Positions 43,699-52,784 of a stretch of DNA of 64,000 bases are shown in pieces (the stretch's first letter is position 1; each line of letters starts with the position of its first letter). This stretch comes from Paraburkholderia phosphatilytica. GTDB lineage: Bacteria > Pseudomonadota > Gammaproteobacteria > Burkholderiales > Burkholderiaceae. The position numbers were made by a program, and so were the translations under genes. The stretch lies in contig NZ_QQOA01000021.1 of the NCBI RefSeq assembly GCF_003443895.1, forward strand, positions 1-64,000. Reading direction: 5' to 3'. The notes below the pieces were generated by a model. The model searched no databases. It worked only from the letters and a program-made list of their open reading frames with translations, and had not been told where the DNA came from.

Positions 43699-45417
43699 AT
43701 GAGTAAAACAGCCAACCCGCAGCGCCAGCTCGACACGATGCTGCGCGAAGCCGTCACGATGCAGCAGAACGGCGCCTACGCCGAAGCCGAAGACATGTAT
43801 CGCGAGATCCTCGCGCTGCGTCCAAAACATTTCGATGCGATCCAGCTGCTCGGCGCGCTGTCGCTGCAGGCGGGACGTCTCGACGAAGGCATCGAGCTGT
43901 TGAAAAAGGCCGTCGCGATCAACGGGATGCAGGCGCCGCTGCACTCGAATCTCGCGTATGCGTACAACGCGCAACGCCGCTTCACCGAAGGCCTCGCGAG
44001 CGCGAACCGCGCGCTGACCTTGCAGCCGAAATTCGTCGACGCGCTGAACAACCGCGGCAACGCGCTCGCCGGACTCGACCGCGCGACAGACGCGCTCGCG
44101 AGCTTCGAGCAGGCGCTCGCATTGCAGCCGGCGCTCGCGCAGGCCTGGAACAACCGCGCATGCGTGCTGCGCGATCTGGGCCGCCCCGCCGATGCGCTCG
44201 CGAGCTGCGATCAGGCGATTGCCTTGCAGCCCGGTTACGCCGATGCGTGGAGCAATCGCGCGAACGCGCTGAGCGACCTGAACCGTCCGGACGACGCGCA
44301 GGCGAGCTACCAGCGCGCGATCGAATTCGCGCCCGCGCTGGCGGACGCGTGGAACAACCTGGGCCTCACGCTCGTGGACCTGAACCGACACGACGAAGCG
44401 CTCGCGTCGTACGAACGCGCGCTCGCGCTCGATGCCAGCTTCGCCGAGGCGCACTGGAACCACGCGCTGTGCCTGCTGCAGATGGGGCGCCTCGAAGAAG
44501 GCTGGCGCGAATACGAATGGCGCTGGCAGCGTCACCGGATCCAGGCATCGCAGCGCCGTTTCGCGCAGCCTGTATGGCTCGGCGATTTTCCGCTGGATGG
44601 CAAAACGATCCTGCTGCACGCCGAACAGGGGCTCGGCGATACGCTGCAGTTCTGCCGCTATGCAGCGCTGGTCGCGGCGAAAGGCGCGAAGGTCGTGCTC
44701 GAAGTGCCGGCGGAACTGATGCGGCTCCTCGCAGCGCTCGACGGCGTCTCGGTGCTGATCGAGCAAGGTCAGCCGTTGCCGGACTTCGATTGCCACACGC
44801 CGCTGTTGAGCTTGCCGCTCGCATTCAGGACGGAGCTTGCGGGCATCCCGGCCGCGACGCCTTATCTCCATGCCGACCCGGCCGCGTCCCAGCACTGGGC
44901 CGCGCGGCTCGACGAGGCGTTGCCCGCGGCGCCTTCCGCTATCAAGGTCGGACTCGTATGGGCGGGCGGCAGCCGTCCGCACGTCGCGGAACTGCGGAAG
45001 AACGACGCGCGGCGCTCGATCGCGCTCGAGATGCTGAAGCCGGTTCTCGACGTGCCGCGGGCGCGCTTCTACAGCCTGCAGAAAGGCCCGGCGGCCCGGC
45101 AGTTGAGCGAGCAGGCCGATCTGGCCGCGCGCATCACGGATTACACGGACGAGTTCGCCGACTTCGCGGACACCGCCGCGTTCGTCGACAACCTCGATCT
45201 GGTGATCACCGTCGATACAGCCGTCGCTCATCTTGCCGGCGCGATGGACAAGCCGGTGTGGATCCTGAACCGCCTCGATACCTGCTGGCGCTGGCTGCTC
45301 GAACGCACCGACAGCCCGTGGTATCCGAGCGCGCGGCTCTTCAGGCAACCGATGCTCGGCGATTGGGACAGCGTGATCGCCGCGGTGCGCGATGCGCTCG
45401 CCGCAAGGGCTGCATAA
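43699..45417 (+). CDS. TPR repeat protein with GT9-like glycosyltransferase C-terminal domain
   Basis: A 572-residue protein. Residues about 15-270 are seven or so tetratricopeptide repeats with strongly conserved 34-residue spacing (AWNNRACVLRDLGRPADALA and similar). Residues about 300-570 resemble the glycosyltransferase family 9/heptosyltransferase fold: KTILLHAEQGLGDTLQFCRY, KVGLVWAGG, and LDLVITVDTAVAHLAGAMDKP. Proteins of this plan are common in Burkholderiales and are thought to glycosylate exported proteins or polysaccharides. No partner gene is adjacent. Confidence 0.88.
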   Translation: MSKTANPQRQLDTMLREAVTMQQNGAYAEAEDMYREILALRPKHFDAIQLLGALSLQAGRLDEGIELLKKAVAINGMQAPLHSNLAYAYNAQRRFTEGLASANRALTLQPKFVDALNNRGNALAGLDRATDALASFEQALALQPALAQAWNNRACVLRDLGRPADALASCDQAIALQPGYADAWSNRANALSDLNRPDDAQASYQRAIEFAPALADAWNNLGLTLVDLNRHDEALASYERALALDASFAEAHWNHALCLLQMGRLEEGWREYEWRWQRHRIQASQRRFAQPVWLGDFPLDGKTILLHAEQGLGDTLQFCRYAALVAAKGAKVVLEVPAELMRLLAALDGVSVLIEQGQPLPDFDCHTPLLSLPLAFRTELAGIPAATPYLHADPAASQHWAARLDEALPAAPSAIKVGLVWAGGSRPHVAELRKNDARRSIALEMLKPVLDVPRARFYSLQKGPAARQLSEQADLAARITDYTDEFADFADTAAFVDNLDLVITVDTAVAHLAGAMDKPVWILNRLDTCWRWLLERTDSPWYPSARLFRQPMLGDWDSVIAAVRDALAARAA

Positions 45418-45435
45418 GCGATCTACATAAGCGGC

Positions 45436-46347
45436 CTACATGGGCGCGCTCACGCCGTTACCGAACAGGCTCATCAACGTTCGCGCATTGCGCTGCCCCT
45501 GGTCCTCGAAGCAGTTGTTGAAGATGACGTGCGTCTTCGCCGCCCGGCCGGCGATCGCGCGGATCGGCACCGCGAGCCCGGACAGCTCCTCTTCGCTGTA
45601 GTCGTAGTCGAAGCGCGCCGACGCCTGCGTCGCGCCCGTTGGGCGCCACGTCGCCGCATTGCGCCCATGCAGGCGCACCAGCGCGAACTCGGGATTCGTG
45701 ACCGCCCAGACGGTATGCGCGCGCCCCTTCACGCCCTCGGGCGCATCGAGGATCACGTGCACGAGCCGACGCTGTTCGAGCCAGCCAAGCGTGGTGTCCG
45801 CCTGCCGTTCGCCCAGCCACGAGCTGTTGCGGAATTCGACCGCGACCGTGAAACCTTCGAGACGCGCCGCGCATTCCTCGACGTGCCGCTTTCCTTCGGA
45901 AGACGAAGTGATCCACGGTGCGAGCTGCAGCAGCACGAACCCCAGCTTGCCGCCCTGCCGCAAAGGCTCCAGCGCCTCGCGATAGCGCCGCCACATTTCG
46001 TCGAGCACCTCCGGCGGCACGTCGCGGTAATAGAGCCGCGGGCTGCCGGTTTCCGGGATAGCGGCGGAGATGTCCGGCGGCAATGACCGGCGTTCGGTCT
46101 GGTGGCCGCTGAACAGGCGAAACGCCTTGAAGTTGAACGTGAAGCTTTCCGGCGTGCGCGCCATCCAGAGCGCCGAGTTCGACGCGGAGGGCATTGCGTA
46201 GTAGCTCGAATCGACCTCGACGACCGGATACTGCGACGCGTAATAGCGCAGCCGCGCCTCCGCGCTCGAACACCCCGGCGGATAGAAGCGCCGGCTCGCG
46301 ATCAGCGACTTGTCGGCCCAGCCGGCGGTGCCGCACAGAATGTTCAT
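45436..46347 (-). CDS. DUF72 protein (YecE-like TIM barrel)
   Basis: A 303-residue DUF72 protein. The family start is typical (ILCGTAGWADKSLIASRRFY), followed by YPVVEVDSSYYAMPS and FNFKAFRLFSGH. Later landmarks are LGFVLLQLAPW, VAVEFRNSSW and HVIFNNCFEDQGQRNA. The fold is a TIM barrel related to endonuclease IV-like proteins, and the function is unknown. It converges with the TPR-glycosyltransferase gene and is followed at the other end by a small exported protein gene. Confidence 0.92.
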   Translation of the reverse strand: MNILCGTAGWADKSLIASRRFYPPGCSSAEARLRYYASQYPVVEVDSSYYAMPSASNSALWMARTPESFTFNFKAFRLFSGHQTERRSLPPDISAAIPETGSPRLYYRDVPPEVLDEMWRRYREALEPLRQGGKLGFVLLQLAPWITSSSEGKRHVEECAARLEGFTVAVEFRNSSWLGERQADTTLGWLEQRRLVHVILDAPEGVKGRAHTVWAVTNPEFALVRLHGRNAATWRPTGATQASARFDYDYSEEELSGLAVPIRAIAGRAAKTHVIFNNCFEDQGQRNARTLMSLFGNGVSAPM

Positions 46348-46362
46348 GGACGGAACCGCCGC

Positions 46363-46728
46363 TCAGACCTGCAGCGCGCGCCCATCGGGCCCGGGCTGAC
46401 GGGGGATGACGGCGGGCGGCCACGCGAGCACGGCACGATGCCTCGACGACAGCGATGCCGATGCCGACGGCGCTGCCGACGACGCGGACAGCGCCGCCGT
46501 CGTGGCCGTACGCTGCGCGGTGACATGACGATCGGTTTGCACCGCGTGGCCGGCCGTGAGCCGCGCGGACACGTGCGGGCGCGCCGGCGCCGGATGGCGC
46601 AGCGGCGGATGCGCGCGGGCCTCCGGCGGATTCCAGACCTCGACGTAATGCGCCGCATACGCGGCCGGTGCGCTGCCCAGCATACCGAGCATGATGATCG
46701 GCGCGCATGCCAGTGTGGCTGCCTTCAT
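46363..46728 (-). CDS. Small exported hypothetical protein
   Basis: A 121-residue protein with a clear signal peptide (ATLACAPIIMLGMLGSAPAAYAA, cleavage probably after AYA) followed by a histidine- and proline-rich, low-complexity chain (RAHPPLRHPAPARPHVSARL). No family was recognised. The histidine content could bind metal. It lies 15 bp upstream of the DUF72 gene on the same strand and 46 bp after another small gene. Confidence 0.55.
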   Translation of the reverse strand: MKAATLACAPIIMLGMLGSAPAAYAAHYVEVWNPPEARAHPPLRHPAPARPHVSARLTAGHAVQTDRHVTAQRTATTAALSASSAAPSASASLSSRHRAVLAWPPAVIPRQPGPDGRALQV

Positions 46729-46774
46729 GTGCTGTTTCCTCGTTTTCGTATCGTCTTCATCTCGTGCTGCCGGC

Positions 46775-47062
46775 TCAGCGCTGGCACGTCACTTCCCTGC
46801 CGACGCACGAGCCGTCGCAGCCGTGACAGTAAGCGCGGTTGCGCACGCCATCTCCAGCCGGCCAGCCAGCCGCGGACGGCGGACTCGCCGTGCCGACCGA
46901 GCGGCCGTTTTCCGCCGCGTAAAAGAAGCCCGGCTCCCCGGCCTTGCCGCGGCGGATGGCTTCGTCGATCTCCGCTTCGCCGAACGCGGCCTTCAGATTC
47001 GCGACGAACGCCGCGACCTCCGGCATGGGATGCACGACCGCTTGCAGTACCCGCATATCCAT
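46775..47062 (-). CDS. Small cysteine-tailed hypothetical protein divergent from imuA
   Basis: A 95-residue protein of unrecognised family. The first 50 residues look globular (VLQAVVHPMPEVAAFVANLK, EAEIDEAIRRGKAGEPGFFY). The end is cysteine-rich (YCHGCDGSCVGREVTC) and could bind a metal. Its start is 55 bp from the LexA box that precedes imuA, on the opposite strand, so it may be part of the SOS response. Confidence 0.55.
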   Translation of the reverse strand: MDMRVLQAVVHPMPEVAAFVANLKAAFGEAEIDEAIRRGKAGEPGFFYAAENGRSVGTASPPSAAGWPAGDGVRNRAYCHGCDGSCVGREVTCQR

Positions 47063-47116
47063 CGCTCACGCTCCGAAAAAAGGTTCAGTTCACAGCCGCC
47101 GATTCCGTGTAGGATA

Positions 47117-47132
47117 CTGTATATCCATACAG
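47117..47132. promoter_or_regulatory. LexA (SOS) box
   Basis: CTGTATATCCATACAG is a perfect CTGT-N8-ACAG LexA site, with flanks TA and CT close to the E. coli-type consensus. It lies 46 bp upstream of the imuA TTG and 55 bp upstream of the divergent small gene. It should repress imuA-imuB-dnaE2 until DNA damage. A promoter for imuA is likely to overlap it. Confidence 0.88.
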
Positions 47133-47177
47133 CTTTTTGTGCAATCGCGATCCAGTAACAACCCGGCGCTACCCGTC

Positions 47178-47897
47178 TTGTCATCCGCCCCAGCCTCCGC
47201 CGTGCTTCAGCCGGAAACCATCCACCCGTCCCTGTGGCGGGCGTCGCAGCTCGCGCGCGTGCGCAGCCGCACGCTGGATACCGGCTACGCGGCGCTGTCG
47301 GCGGAACTGCCGGGCGGCGGCTGGCCGGTCGGCGCGCTCGTCGATCTGCTGGTGCAGCAGCCGGGCGTCGGTGAAATGCGGCTCCTGCAGCCCGCGCTCG
47401 CCCAGCTCGGCACGCGTTCCATCGCGCTGGTCCAGCCGCCCCATCTGCCCAACGGTCCGGGGCTCGGCTACATCGGCCTGCCGCTCGCGCAGGTGCTGCT
47501 CGTCAACGCGCCGAAGCCGGCGGATGCGCTGTGGTCCGCCGAGCAGATCCTGCGCGCCGGCAGTTGCGGCGCACTGCTGTTCTGGGCGCGCCAGGTGCAG
47601 CCGTCGTCGCTGCGGCGGCTGCACCTCGCCGCGCAGTCGTCGGAAACGCTGTTCGTGATGATCCGCCCGCTCGCCACCGCGCAAGACTCGTCGCCCGCGC
47701 TGCTGCGGCTTGCGCTGCACCCCGGTGGCGACGGCCTTTCCGTCGGCATCGTCAAGCGACGAGGTCCGTTACGCGCCGAACCCGTGTCCGTTCCTCTTCA
47801 ACCCACGCCAGTCCTGCTTTCCCGTCATGCGCGTCTTTCTCGCCGTCCATCTGCCCCGGTTGCAGCTCGAGGTCTTCCGGCCGAGGTGGCGGCATGA
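47178..47897 (+). CDS. imuA: ImuA, SOS mutasome accessory protein
   Basis: A protein of about 239 residues with RecA-like/ImuA features: HPSLWRASQLARVRSRTLDT, AALSAELPGGGWPVGALVDL, and LGYIGLPLAQVLLVNAPKPA. ImuA supports error-prone synthesis with ImuB and DnaE2. No in-frame ATG lies between the LexA box and the conserved start, so TTG 47178 (or GTG 47202) must be used; neither has a strong ribosome binding site. Its end overlaps imuB by 71 bp in another frame. Confidence 0.9.
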   Translation: MSSAPASAVLQPETIHPSLWRASQLARVRSRTLDTGYAALSAELPGGGWPVGALVDLLVQQPGVGEMRLLQPALAQLGTRSIALVQPPHLPNGPGLGYIGLPLAQVLLVNAPKPADALWSAEQILRAGSCGALLFWARQVQPSSLRRLHLAAQSSETLFVMIRPLATAQDSSPALLRLALHPGGDGLSVGIVKRRGPLRAEPVSVPLQPTPVLLSRHARLSRRPSAPVAARGLPAEVAA

Positions 47898-49440
47898 CCG
47901 CGCGGCTGATCCCCGGCCACGGCGGCCGGACGTGCAGGCACCGGAGCAGAACCACGAGCAGCAGCAGGAACAGCAAGGCGTCGTGGAACCAGCCGTGGGA
48001 CAAGCCGCGGGTCAAGCCACAGAACCAGCCGCGCAGCCCGGCTATGTGATCCTCGAGAAAGACCGGGTGAACCTCGCCGATCCAGTTGCGCGCGCGGCGG
48101 GCGTGCGGCCCGGCATGAAGCGCGGCGGCGTGCTGACGCTCGCGCCCGAAGTGCGGCTGCTGGAACGCGACCCCGCCCGCGAGGATGCGGCGCTGCGTGA
48201 AACCGGCATCGCGCTGATGCGCTTCTCGCCGGACGTCGCGCTGCTGGACGAGGCCACGGTGCTGGTCGAGGTCGGCGCGAGCCTGCGCCTGTTCGGCGGC
48301 CTGCTCGCGCTCTGCCGGCAGGCGAAAAGCATGCTCGCCACGCTGGGTTTCACCGCGCGGGTCAGCGCGGCGCCCACCGGCCAGGGCGCATGGCTGCTCG
48401 CGCGCTACGGCGCGGGCCGGCGCGCGCGGCGCGTGCTGAAGCTCGGCACGCTCGAACGCGCGCTCGCGTCGTTGCCGCTCTTCGCAGTGCCCGAGGCGCA
48501 GCCGTTCGAAGACTGGTTCACGGGCCTCGGCTGCACGACGATCGCCGACCTGCGCCGGCTGCCGCGCGCCGGCCTGCAACGGCGCTGCGGCGAGCATCTG
48601 CTCGATTCGCTCGACCGCGCGTTCGGCAACGCGCCGGAAATCTTCGACTGGCTGGAGCTGCCGCCGTCGTTTGCCGCGCGCATCGAACTGCCGGACCGTA
48701 TCGAGCACGCGGAAGGCGCGCTCTTCGTCGCGCACCGGCTGATCGTGCAGCTGTGCGGCTGGCTGTGCGCGAAACAGCTCGCCACCACCGGCATCACGCT
48801 CCTGCTGGAACACGAGCGCGGCCGCCAGGCGATCGAACCGACGCCACTCGTCATCGCGCTCGGCGAGGCGACGTGGCGGGACACGCATCTGCTGCGGCTC
48901 GTGCGCGAGCAGCTCGCGCGCATCGAACTGGGCGCGCCGATGATCGCGCTGCGGCTCGAGGCTTCGCGCGTGCAGCCGGCCGCGCCGGTGTCCGATTCGC
49001 TCTTCACCGAACCCGGCGGCTCGCCCGAAGACCACGCGCGGCTCATCGAGCTGCTGGTCGCGCGGCTCGGCCCTGACAACGTGCTGCGCGCCGTGCCGGA
49101 CGCGGACCATCGTCCCGAGGTCGCGAACCGCTGGCTGCCGGTCGGCTCCACCACGAAGGCGGCCGCGCTGCCGCCCGGCCTGCCGCGTCCCGTCTGGCTG
49201 CTGGCGAAACCGCTGCAGCTGCTGATGCGCCAGGACCGGCCGTTCTACGGCTCGATGCTGAAAATCGTGTCGCCCGGCGAACGCATCGAAGCGGGCTGGT
49301 TCGACGGTCAGCTCGTCACGCGCGACTACTTCGTCGCCCAGGCGAACGATCAATCCTGCTACTGGATCTACTTCGAGCGCGTCAGCAGCCGCGACGCGGA
49401 CAGCCCTTCACGCTGCTTCCTGCACGGGCTGTTCGGGTGA
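47827..49440 (+). CDS. imuB: ImuB, inactive Y-family polymerase of the mutasome
   Basis: A 537-residue Y-family DNA polymerase homologue. It starts MRVFLAVHLPRLQLEVFRP, where active polymerases would have catalytic acids, so it is expected to be catalytically dead and act as a hub that binds the beta clamp, ImuA and DnaE2. A glutamine-rich insertion (about residues 38-70, with HEQQQEQQG) interrupts the conserved N-terminus. The helix-hairpin region is at about LRRLPRAGLQRRCGEHLLDS. It overlaps imuA by 71 bp and precedes dnaE2 by six. Confidence 0.92.
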   Translation: MRVFLAVHLPRLQLEVFRPRWRHDRAADPRPRRPDVQAPEQNHEQQQEQQGVVEPAVGQAAGQATEPAAQPGYVILEKDRVNLADPVARAAGVRPGMKRGGVLTLAPEVRLLERDPAREDAALRETGIALMRFSPDVALLDEATVLVEVGASLRLFGGLLALCRQAKSMLATLGFTARVSAAPTGQGAWLLARYGAGRRARRVLKLGTLERALASLPLFAVPEAQPFEDWFTGLGCTTIADLRRLPRAGLQRRCGEHLLDSLDRAFGNAPEIFDWLELPPSFAARIELPDRIEHAEGALFVAHRLIVQLCGWLCAKQLATTGITLLLEHERGRQAIEPTPLVIALGEATWRDTHLLRLVREQLARIELGAPMIALRLEASRVQPAAPVSDSLFTEPGGSPEDHARLIELLVARLGPDNVLRAVPDADHRPEVANRWLPVGSTTKAAALPPGLPRPVWLLAKPLQLLMRQDRPFYGSMLKIVSPGERIEAGWFDGQLVTRDYFVAQANDQSCYWIYFERVSSRDADSPSRCFLHGLFG

Positions 49441-49446
49441 GCGGCC

Positions 49447-52400
49447 ATGGAAACCTCGATCAACCTGTTACCCGCGTACGCGGAGCTGTTCTGCCAGTCG
49501 AATTTCTCGTTCCTGCATGGCGCGTCGCATGCCGAGGAACTGGCCGAACGCGCGGCGCAGCTCGGCTACGCGGGCCTCGCGATCACCGACGAATGCTCGC
49601 TCGCCGGTGTCGTGCGCGCGCACGTCGCGGCAAGGAAGCACAGCCTGCCACTCGTGATCGGCTCGTATTTCCGGCTCACGAACGTCGACGGCTCGCCGGC
49701 CTTCGGGCTCGTCCTGCTCGCGCAGAACCGCGAGGGCTACGGCAACCTCTCCGAACTGATCACACTCGCCCGCTCCCGCGCGCCGAAAGGCGAGTACCGG
49801 CTGGCGCCGCAGGACCTGTCGCGGCCCGATCGCGAGAACGCGCATCTGCGCGGCATGCCCGACTGCATCGCGATCCTCGTGCCGGATTTTCCGGCGCAGG
49901 AAGCGCAGCTCGACCCGCAGCTCGAATGGCTCGACGCCACCTTTCCGGGCCGCGCGTGGTGCGGGCTCGTGCTGCATCAGCGCGCGATGGACGACATCCA
50001 TCGCGGCGCGGTCGAATACGTGGCGGACGAACGCGGCGTACCGGTCGTCGCGCTGGGTCACGTCGTGATGCACGTGCGCTCGCGCAAGCCGCTGCAGGAC
50101 ACGCTCACCGCGATCCGCGTCGGCCGCCCGGTACACGAGTGCGGCTACGACCTCGCGCCGAATGCCGAGCAGCATCTGCGTTCGCGGCTGCGCATCGCGA
50201 ACCTGTATCCGGACAACGCCATCGTCGAAACCACCAACCTCCTCGCGCACTGCACCTTTTCGCTCGACGAACTGAAGTACGAATATCCGGACGAGCTCGT
50301 GCCGCCGGGCTTCACACCCGCGTCGTATCTGCGTCAGGAAACATGGATCGGCGCGCAGCAGCGCTTTCCCGGCGGCGTCCCGTATCAGGTGCAGCAGCAG
50401 GTCGAGCACGAACTCGCGCTGATCGGCGAGATGAAATACGAGCCGTACTTCCTGACCGTCTACGACATCGTCCGCTACGCGCGCAGCCAGCACATCCTGT
50501 GTCAGGGGCGCGGCTCGGCGGCGAACTCGGCGGTCTGCTACTGCCTCGGCGTGACCGAGGTCGACCCGGCGCGCGGCAACCTGCTGTTCGAGCGCTTCAT
50601 CAGCAAGGAGCGCGGCGAGCCGCCCGACATCGACGTCGACTTCGAGCACCAGCGGCGCGAGGAAGTGATCCAGTACATCTACCGGAAGTACGGGCGCGAC
50701 CGCGCGGCGATCGCCGCGGCGGTGTCCACCTACCGGCCGCGCGGCGCGCTGCGCGAAACCGGCAAGGCGCTCGGCGTCGACCCGCAGATCGTCGATGCGG
50801 TCGCGAAAACGCACCACTGGTTCGATACGAGCCACGATCTGCTGGAACGCTTCCGCGAGTCCGGGCTCGATCCGGATACGCCGCTGATCCACGCGTGGGC
50901 GCAGTTCGCGTCGCAACTGCTCGGCTTTCCGCGGCATCTGTCGCAGCACTCGGGCGGTTTCGTGATCAGCCGCGGCAAGCTCACGCGGCTCGTGCCGGTG
51001 GAAAACGCCGCGATGCCCGAGCGCAGCGTGATCCAGTGGGACAAGGACGATCTCGAATCGCTCGGTCTCCTGAAGATCGACGTGCTCGCGCTCGGCATGC
51101 TGTCGGCCATCCGGCGCACGCTCGATCTCGTTTCGGAGCGGCGCGGCGAGCGCTTCACGATGCAGGACATTCCGGCTGAAGACGAAGCCACGTACGACAT
51201 GATCTCGCGCGCCGATACGATCGGCGTGTTCCAGATCGAGTCGCGCGCGCAGATGTCGATGCTGCCGCGGCTCAAGCCGCGGAAGTTCTACGACCTCGTG
51301 ATCGAAGTCGCGATCGTGCGGCCGGGGCCGATCCAGGGCGGCGCGGTGCATCCGTATCTGCGGCGGCGGCAGAAGCTCGAACCGGTGTCGTATCCGAAGG
51401 AAGCGTTGCGCGTCGCGCTCGAACGCACGCTGGGCGTGCCGATCTTCCAGGAACAGGTGATGCAGATCGCGATGATCGCGGCCGGCTTCACGCCCGGCGA
51501 GGCCGACGAACTGCGCCGCGCGATGGCCGCGTGGAAACGCAAGGGCACGCTGCAGAAGTACTACGACCGCATCGTCCTCGGCATGCAGGAGCGCGGCTAC
51601 GAACGCGGTTTCGCCGAGGCGATCTACGAGCAGATCAAGGGCTTCGGCGAATACGGCTTTCCGGAAAGCCATGCGGCGAGCTTCGCGCTGCTCGTCTATG
51701 TGAGCAGCTGGCTCAAGTGTCACGAGCCCGAGGCCTTTCTCGCGGCGATGCTCAACAGCCAGCCGATGGGCTTCTACTCGCCGTCGCAGCTCGTGCAGGA
51801 CGCGCAGCGGCACCACGTGCGGATCCTGCCAGTGGACGTGACGACAAGCGGCTGGGATTCGTCGCTCGAATATGTGGCTGAAGCGATGGACGAATCCGTG
51901 GACGCAGTGGTGACAGAGGCGATGACCGAAGCGGTGACCGAAACCCCGCGCCCCGCGGTGCGTCTCGGCCTGTCGCTCCTGCGCGGCATGCGCGACGGCG
52001 CGGCCGGGCGGATCGAAAACGCGCGTGCGGTGCGGCCTTTTTCGAGCGTGATCGATCTCGCGCGCCGCGCGCAGCTCGACCGGCACGACCTGCAGGTGCT
52101 CGCCGGCGCGAACGCGCTCGAAGCGCTTGCCGGCAATCGCCGGGAGGCGCTCTGGCATGCGGCCGACGCGCTGCCGGACAAGGACATGCTTGCGCCCGCC
52201 CGGATCGTCGACGAAACGCCGATGCTCGGCGCGCCATCCGAGGCGGAAGACGTGGTCGGCGATTATCGTTCGGTGGGGCTCACGCTCGGCCGGCATCCGG
52301 TGGAGCTGCTGCGGCCGGAGCTCGCCACGCGGCGGCTGATGCCCGCCGCCACACTGCGCGCTTACCGCAACGGCCAGCTCGCGCGCGCCTGCGGCATCGT

Positions 52401-52656
52401 GACGGTGCGGCAGCGGCCCGGCACCGCGAAAGGCGTGATCTTCATCACGATCGAAGACGAAACCGGCAACGTCAACGTGATCATCTGGCCGAAGCTGCTC
52501 GAGCGGCAGCGCAAGGAAACGCTCGGCGCGTCGCTGCTCGCGGTGTACGGCAAGTGGCAGCGCGAAGGCGAGGTGCGCCACCTCGTCGCGCAGCGGCTCG
52601 TCGATCTGTCGCATCTGCTCGGCGGTTTGACGACCGTGTCGAGGAATTTCTGCTGA
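49447..52656 (+). CDS. dnaE2: Error-prone DNA polymerase DnaE2 (ImuC)
   Basis: A 1069-residue C-family polymerase, the catalytic subunit of the ImuABC mutasome. It starts with a PHP domain (SNFSFLHGASHAEELAERAA, LAITDECSLAGVVRAH). The catalytic aspartates lie in PPDIDVDFEHQRREEVI near residue 395, and a later one in KIDVLALGML. The C-terminal OB fold is at about residues 960-1060 (TAKGVIFITIEDETGNVNVI). It is the last gene of the SOS operon. A degenerate 12-bp tandem repeat follows its stop codon. Confidence 0.96.
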   Translation: METSINLLPAYAELFCQSNFSFLHGASHAEELAERAAQLGYAGLAITDECSLAGVVRAHVAARKHSLPLVIGSYFRLTNVDGSPAFGLVLLAQNREGYGNLSELITLARSRAPKGEYRLAPQDLSRPDRENAHLRGMPDCIAILVPDFPAQEAQLDPQLEWLDATFPGRAWCGLVLHQRAMDDIHRGAVEYVADERGVPVVALGHVVMHVRSRKPLQDTLTAIRVGRPVHECGYDLAPNAEQHLRSRLRIANLYPDNAIVETTNLLAHCTFSLDELKYEYPDELVPPGFTPASYLRQETWIGAQQRFPGGVPYQVQQQVEHELALIGEMKYEPYFLTVYDIVRYARSQHILCQGRGSAANSAVCYCLGVTEVDPARGNLLFERFISKERGEPPDIDVDFEHQRREEVIQYIYRKYGRDRAAIAAAVSTYRPRGALRETGKALGVDPQIVDAVAKTHHWFDTSHDLLERFRESGLDPDTPLIHAWAQFASQLLGFPRHLSQHSGGFVISRGKLTRLVPVENAAMPERSVIQWDKDDLESLGLLKIDVLALGMLSAIRRTLDLVSERRGERFTMQDIPAEDEATYDMISRADTIGVFQIESRAQMSMLPRLKPRKFYDLVIEVAIVRPGPIQGGAVHPYLRRRQKLEPVSYPKEALRVALERTLGVPIFQEQVMQIAMIAAGFTPGEADELRRAMAAWKRKGTLQKYYDRIVLGMQERGYERGFAEAIYEQIKGFGEYGFPESHAASFALLVYVSSWLKCHEPEAFLAAMLNSQPMGFYSPSQLVQDAQRHHVRILPVDVTTSGWDSSLEYVAEAMDESVDAVVTEAMTEAVTETPRPAVRLGLSLLRGMRDGAAGRIENARAVRPFSSVIDLARRAQLDRHDLQVLAGANALEALAGNRREALWHAADALPDKDMLAPARIVDETPMLGAPSEAEDVVGDYRSVGLTLGRHPVELLRPELATRRLMPAATLRAYRNGQLARACGIVTVRQRPGTAKGVIFITIEDETGNVNVIIWPKLLERQRKETLGASLLAVYGKWQREGEVRHLVAQRLVDLSHLLGGLTTVSRNFC

Positions 52657-52663
52657 GCGCGGT

Positions 52664-52776
52664 TCAATGCGCGGTTCACTGAACGATTCACTAACGGCTC
52701 ACTGAGCAGTTCACTGAAGGTTCACTGAACAGCTCACTGCGCGGTTCACTGCCTGGCTCACTGCTTGGCTCACTGC
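52664..52776. repeat. Degenerate 12-bp tandem repeat after dnaE2
   Basis: The core TCACT recurs at 52676, 52688, 52699, 52711, 52722, 52734, 52746, 52758 and 52770, preceded by TCAAT at 52664, so ten units at 11-12 bp spacing with consensus GGTTCACTGMNC. It fills the 128-bp gap between convergent dnaE2 and the DUF1365 gene. It is not a CRISPR (no spacers) and is too irregular for a microsatellite. It may have grown by slippage. Confidence 0.8.
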
Positions 52777-52784
52777 GCGATCCT

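Noticed and set aside
47894..47960. An imuB start at the ATGA overlapping the imuA stop
   Set aside because: That frame (MTARLIPGHGG) has no similarity to ImuB. The conserved MRVFLAVHLPRLQLE start lies at 47827 in another frame.
49468..52614. An open frame of about 1050 codons antisense to dnaE2
   Set aside because: No domain matches, and the composition is that of a shadow frame. The plus strand has the full polymerase with catalytic aspartates.
52664..52776. CRISPR array
   Set aside because: The units are 11-12 bp with no spacers, far below CRISPR repeat length, and no cas genes are present.
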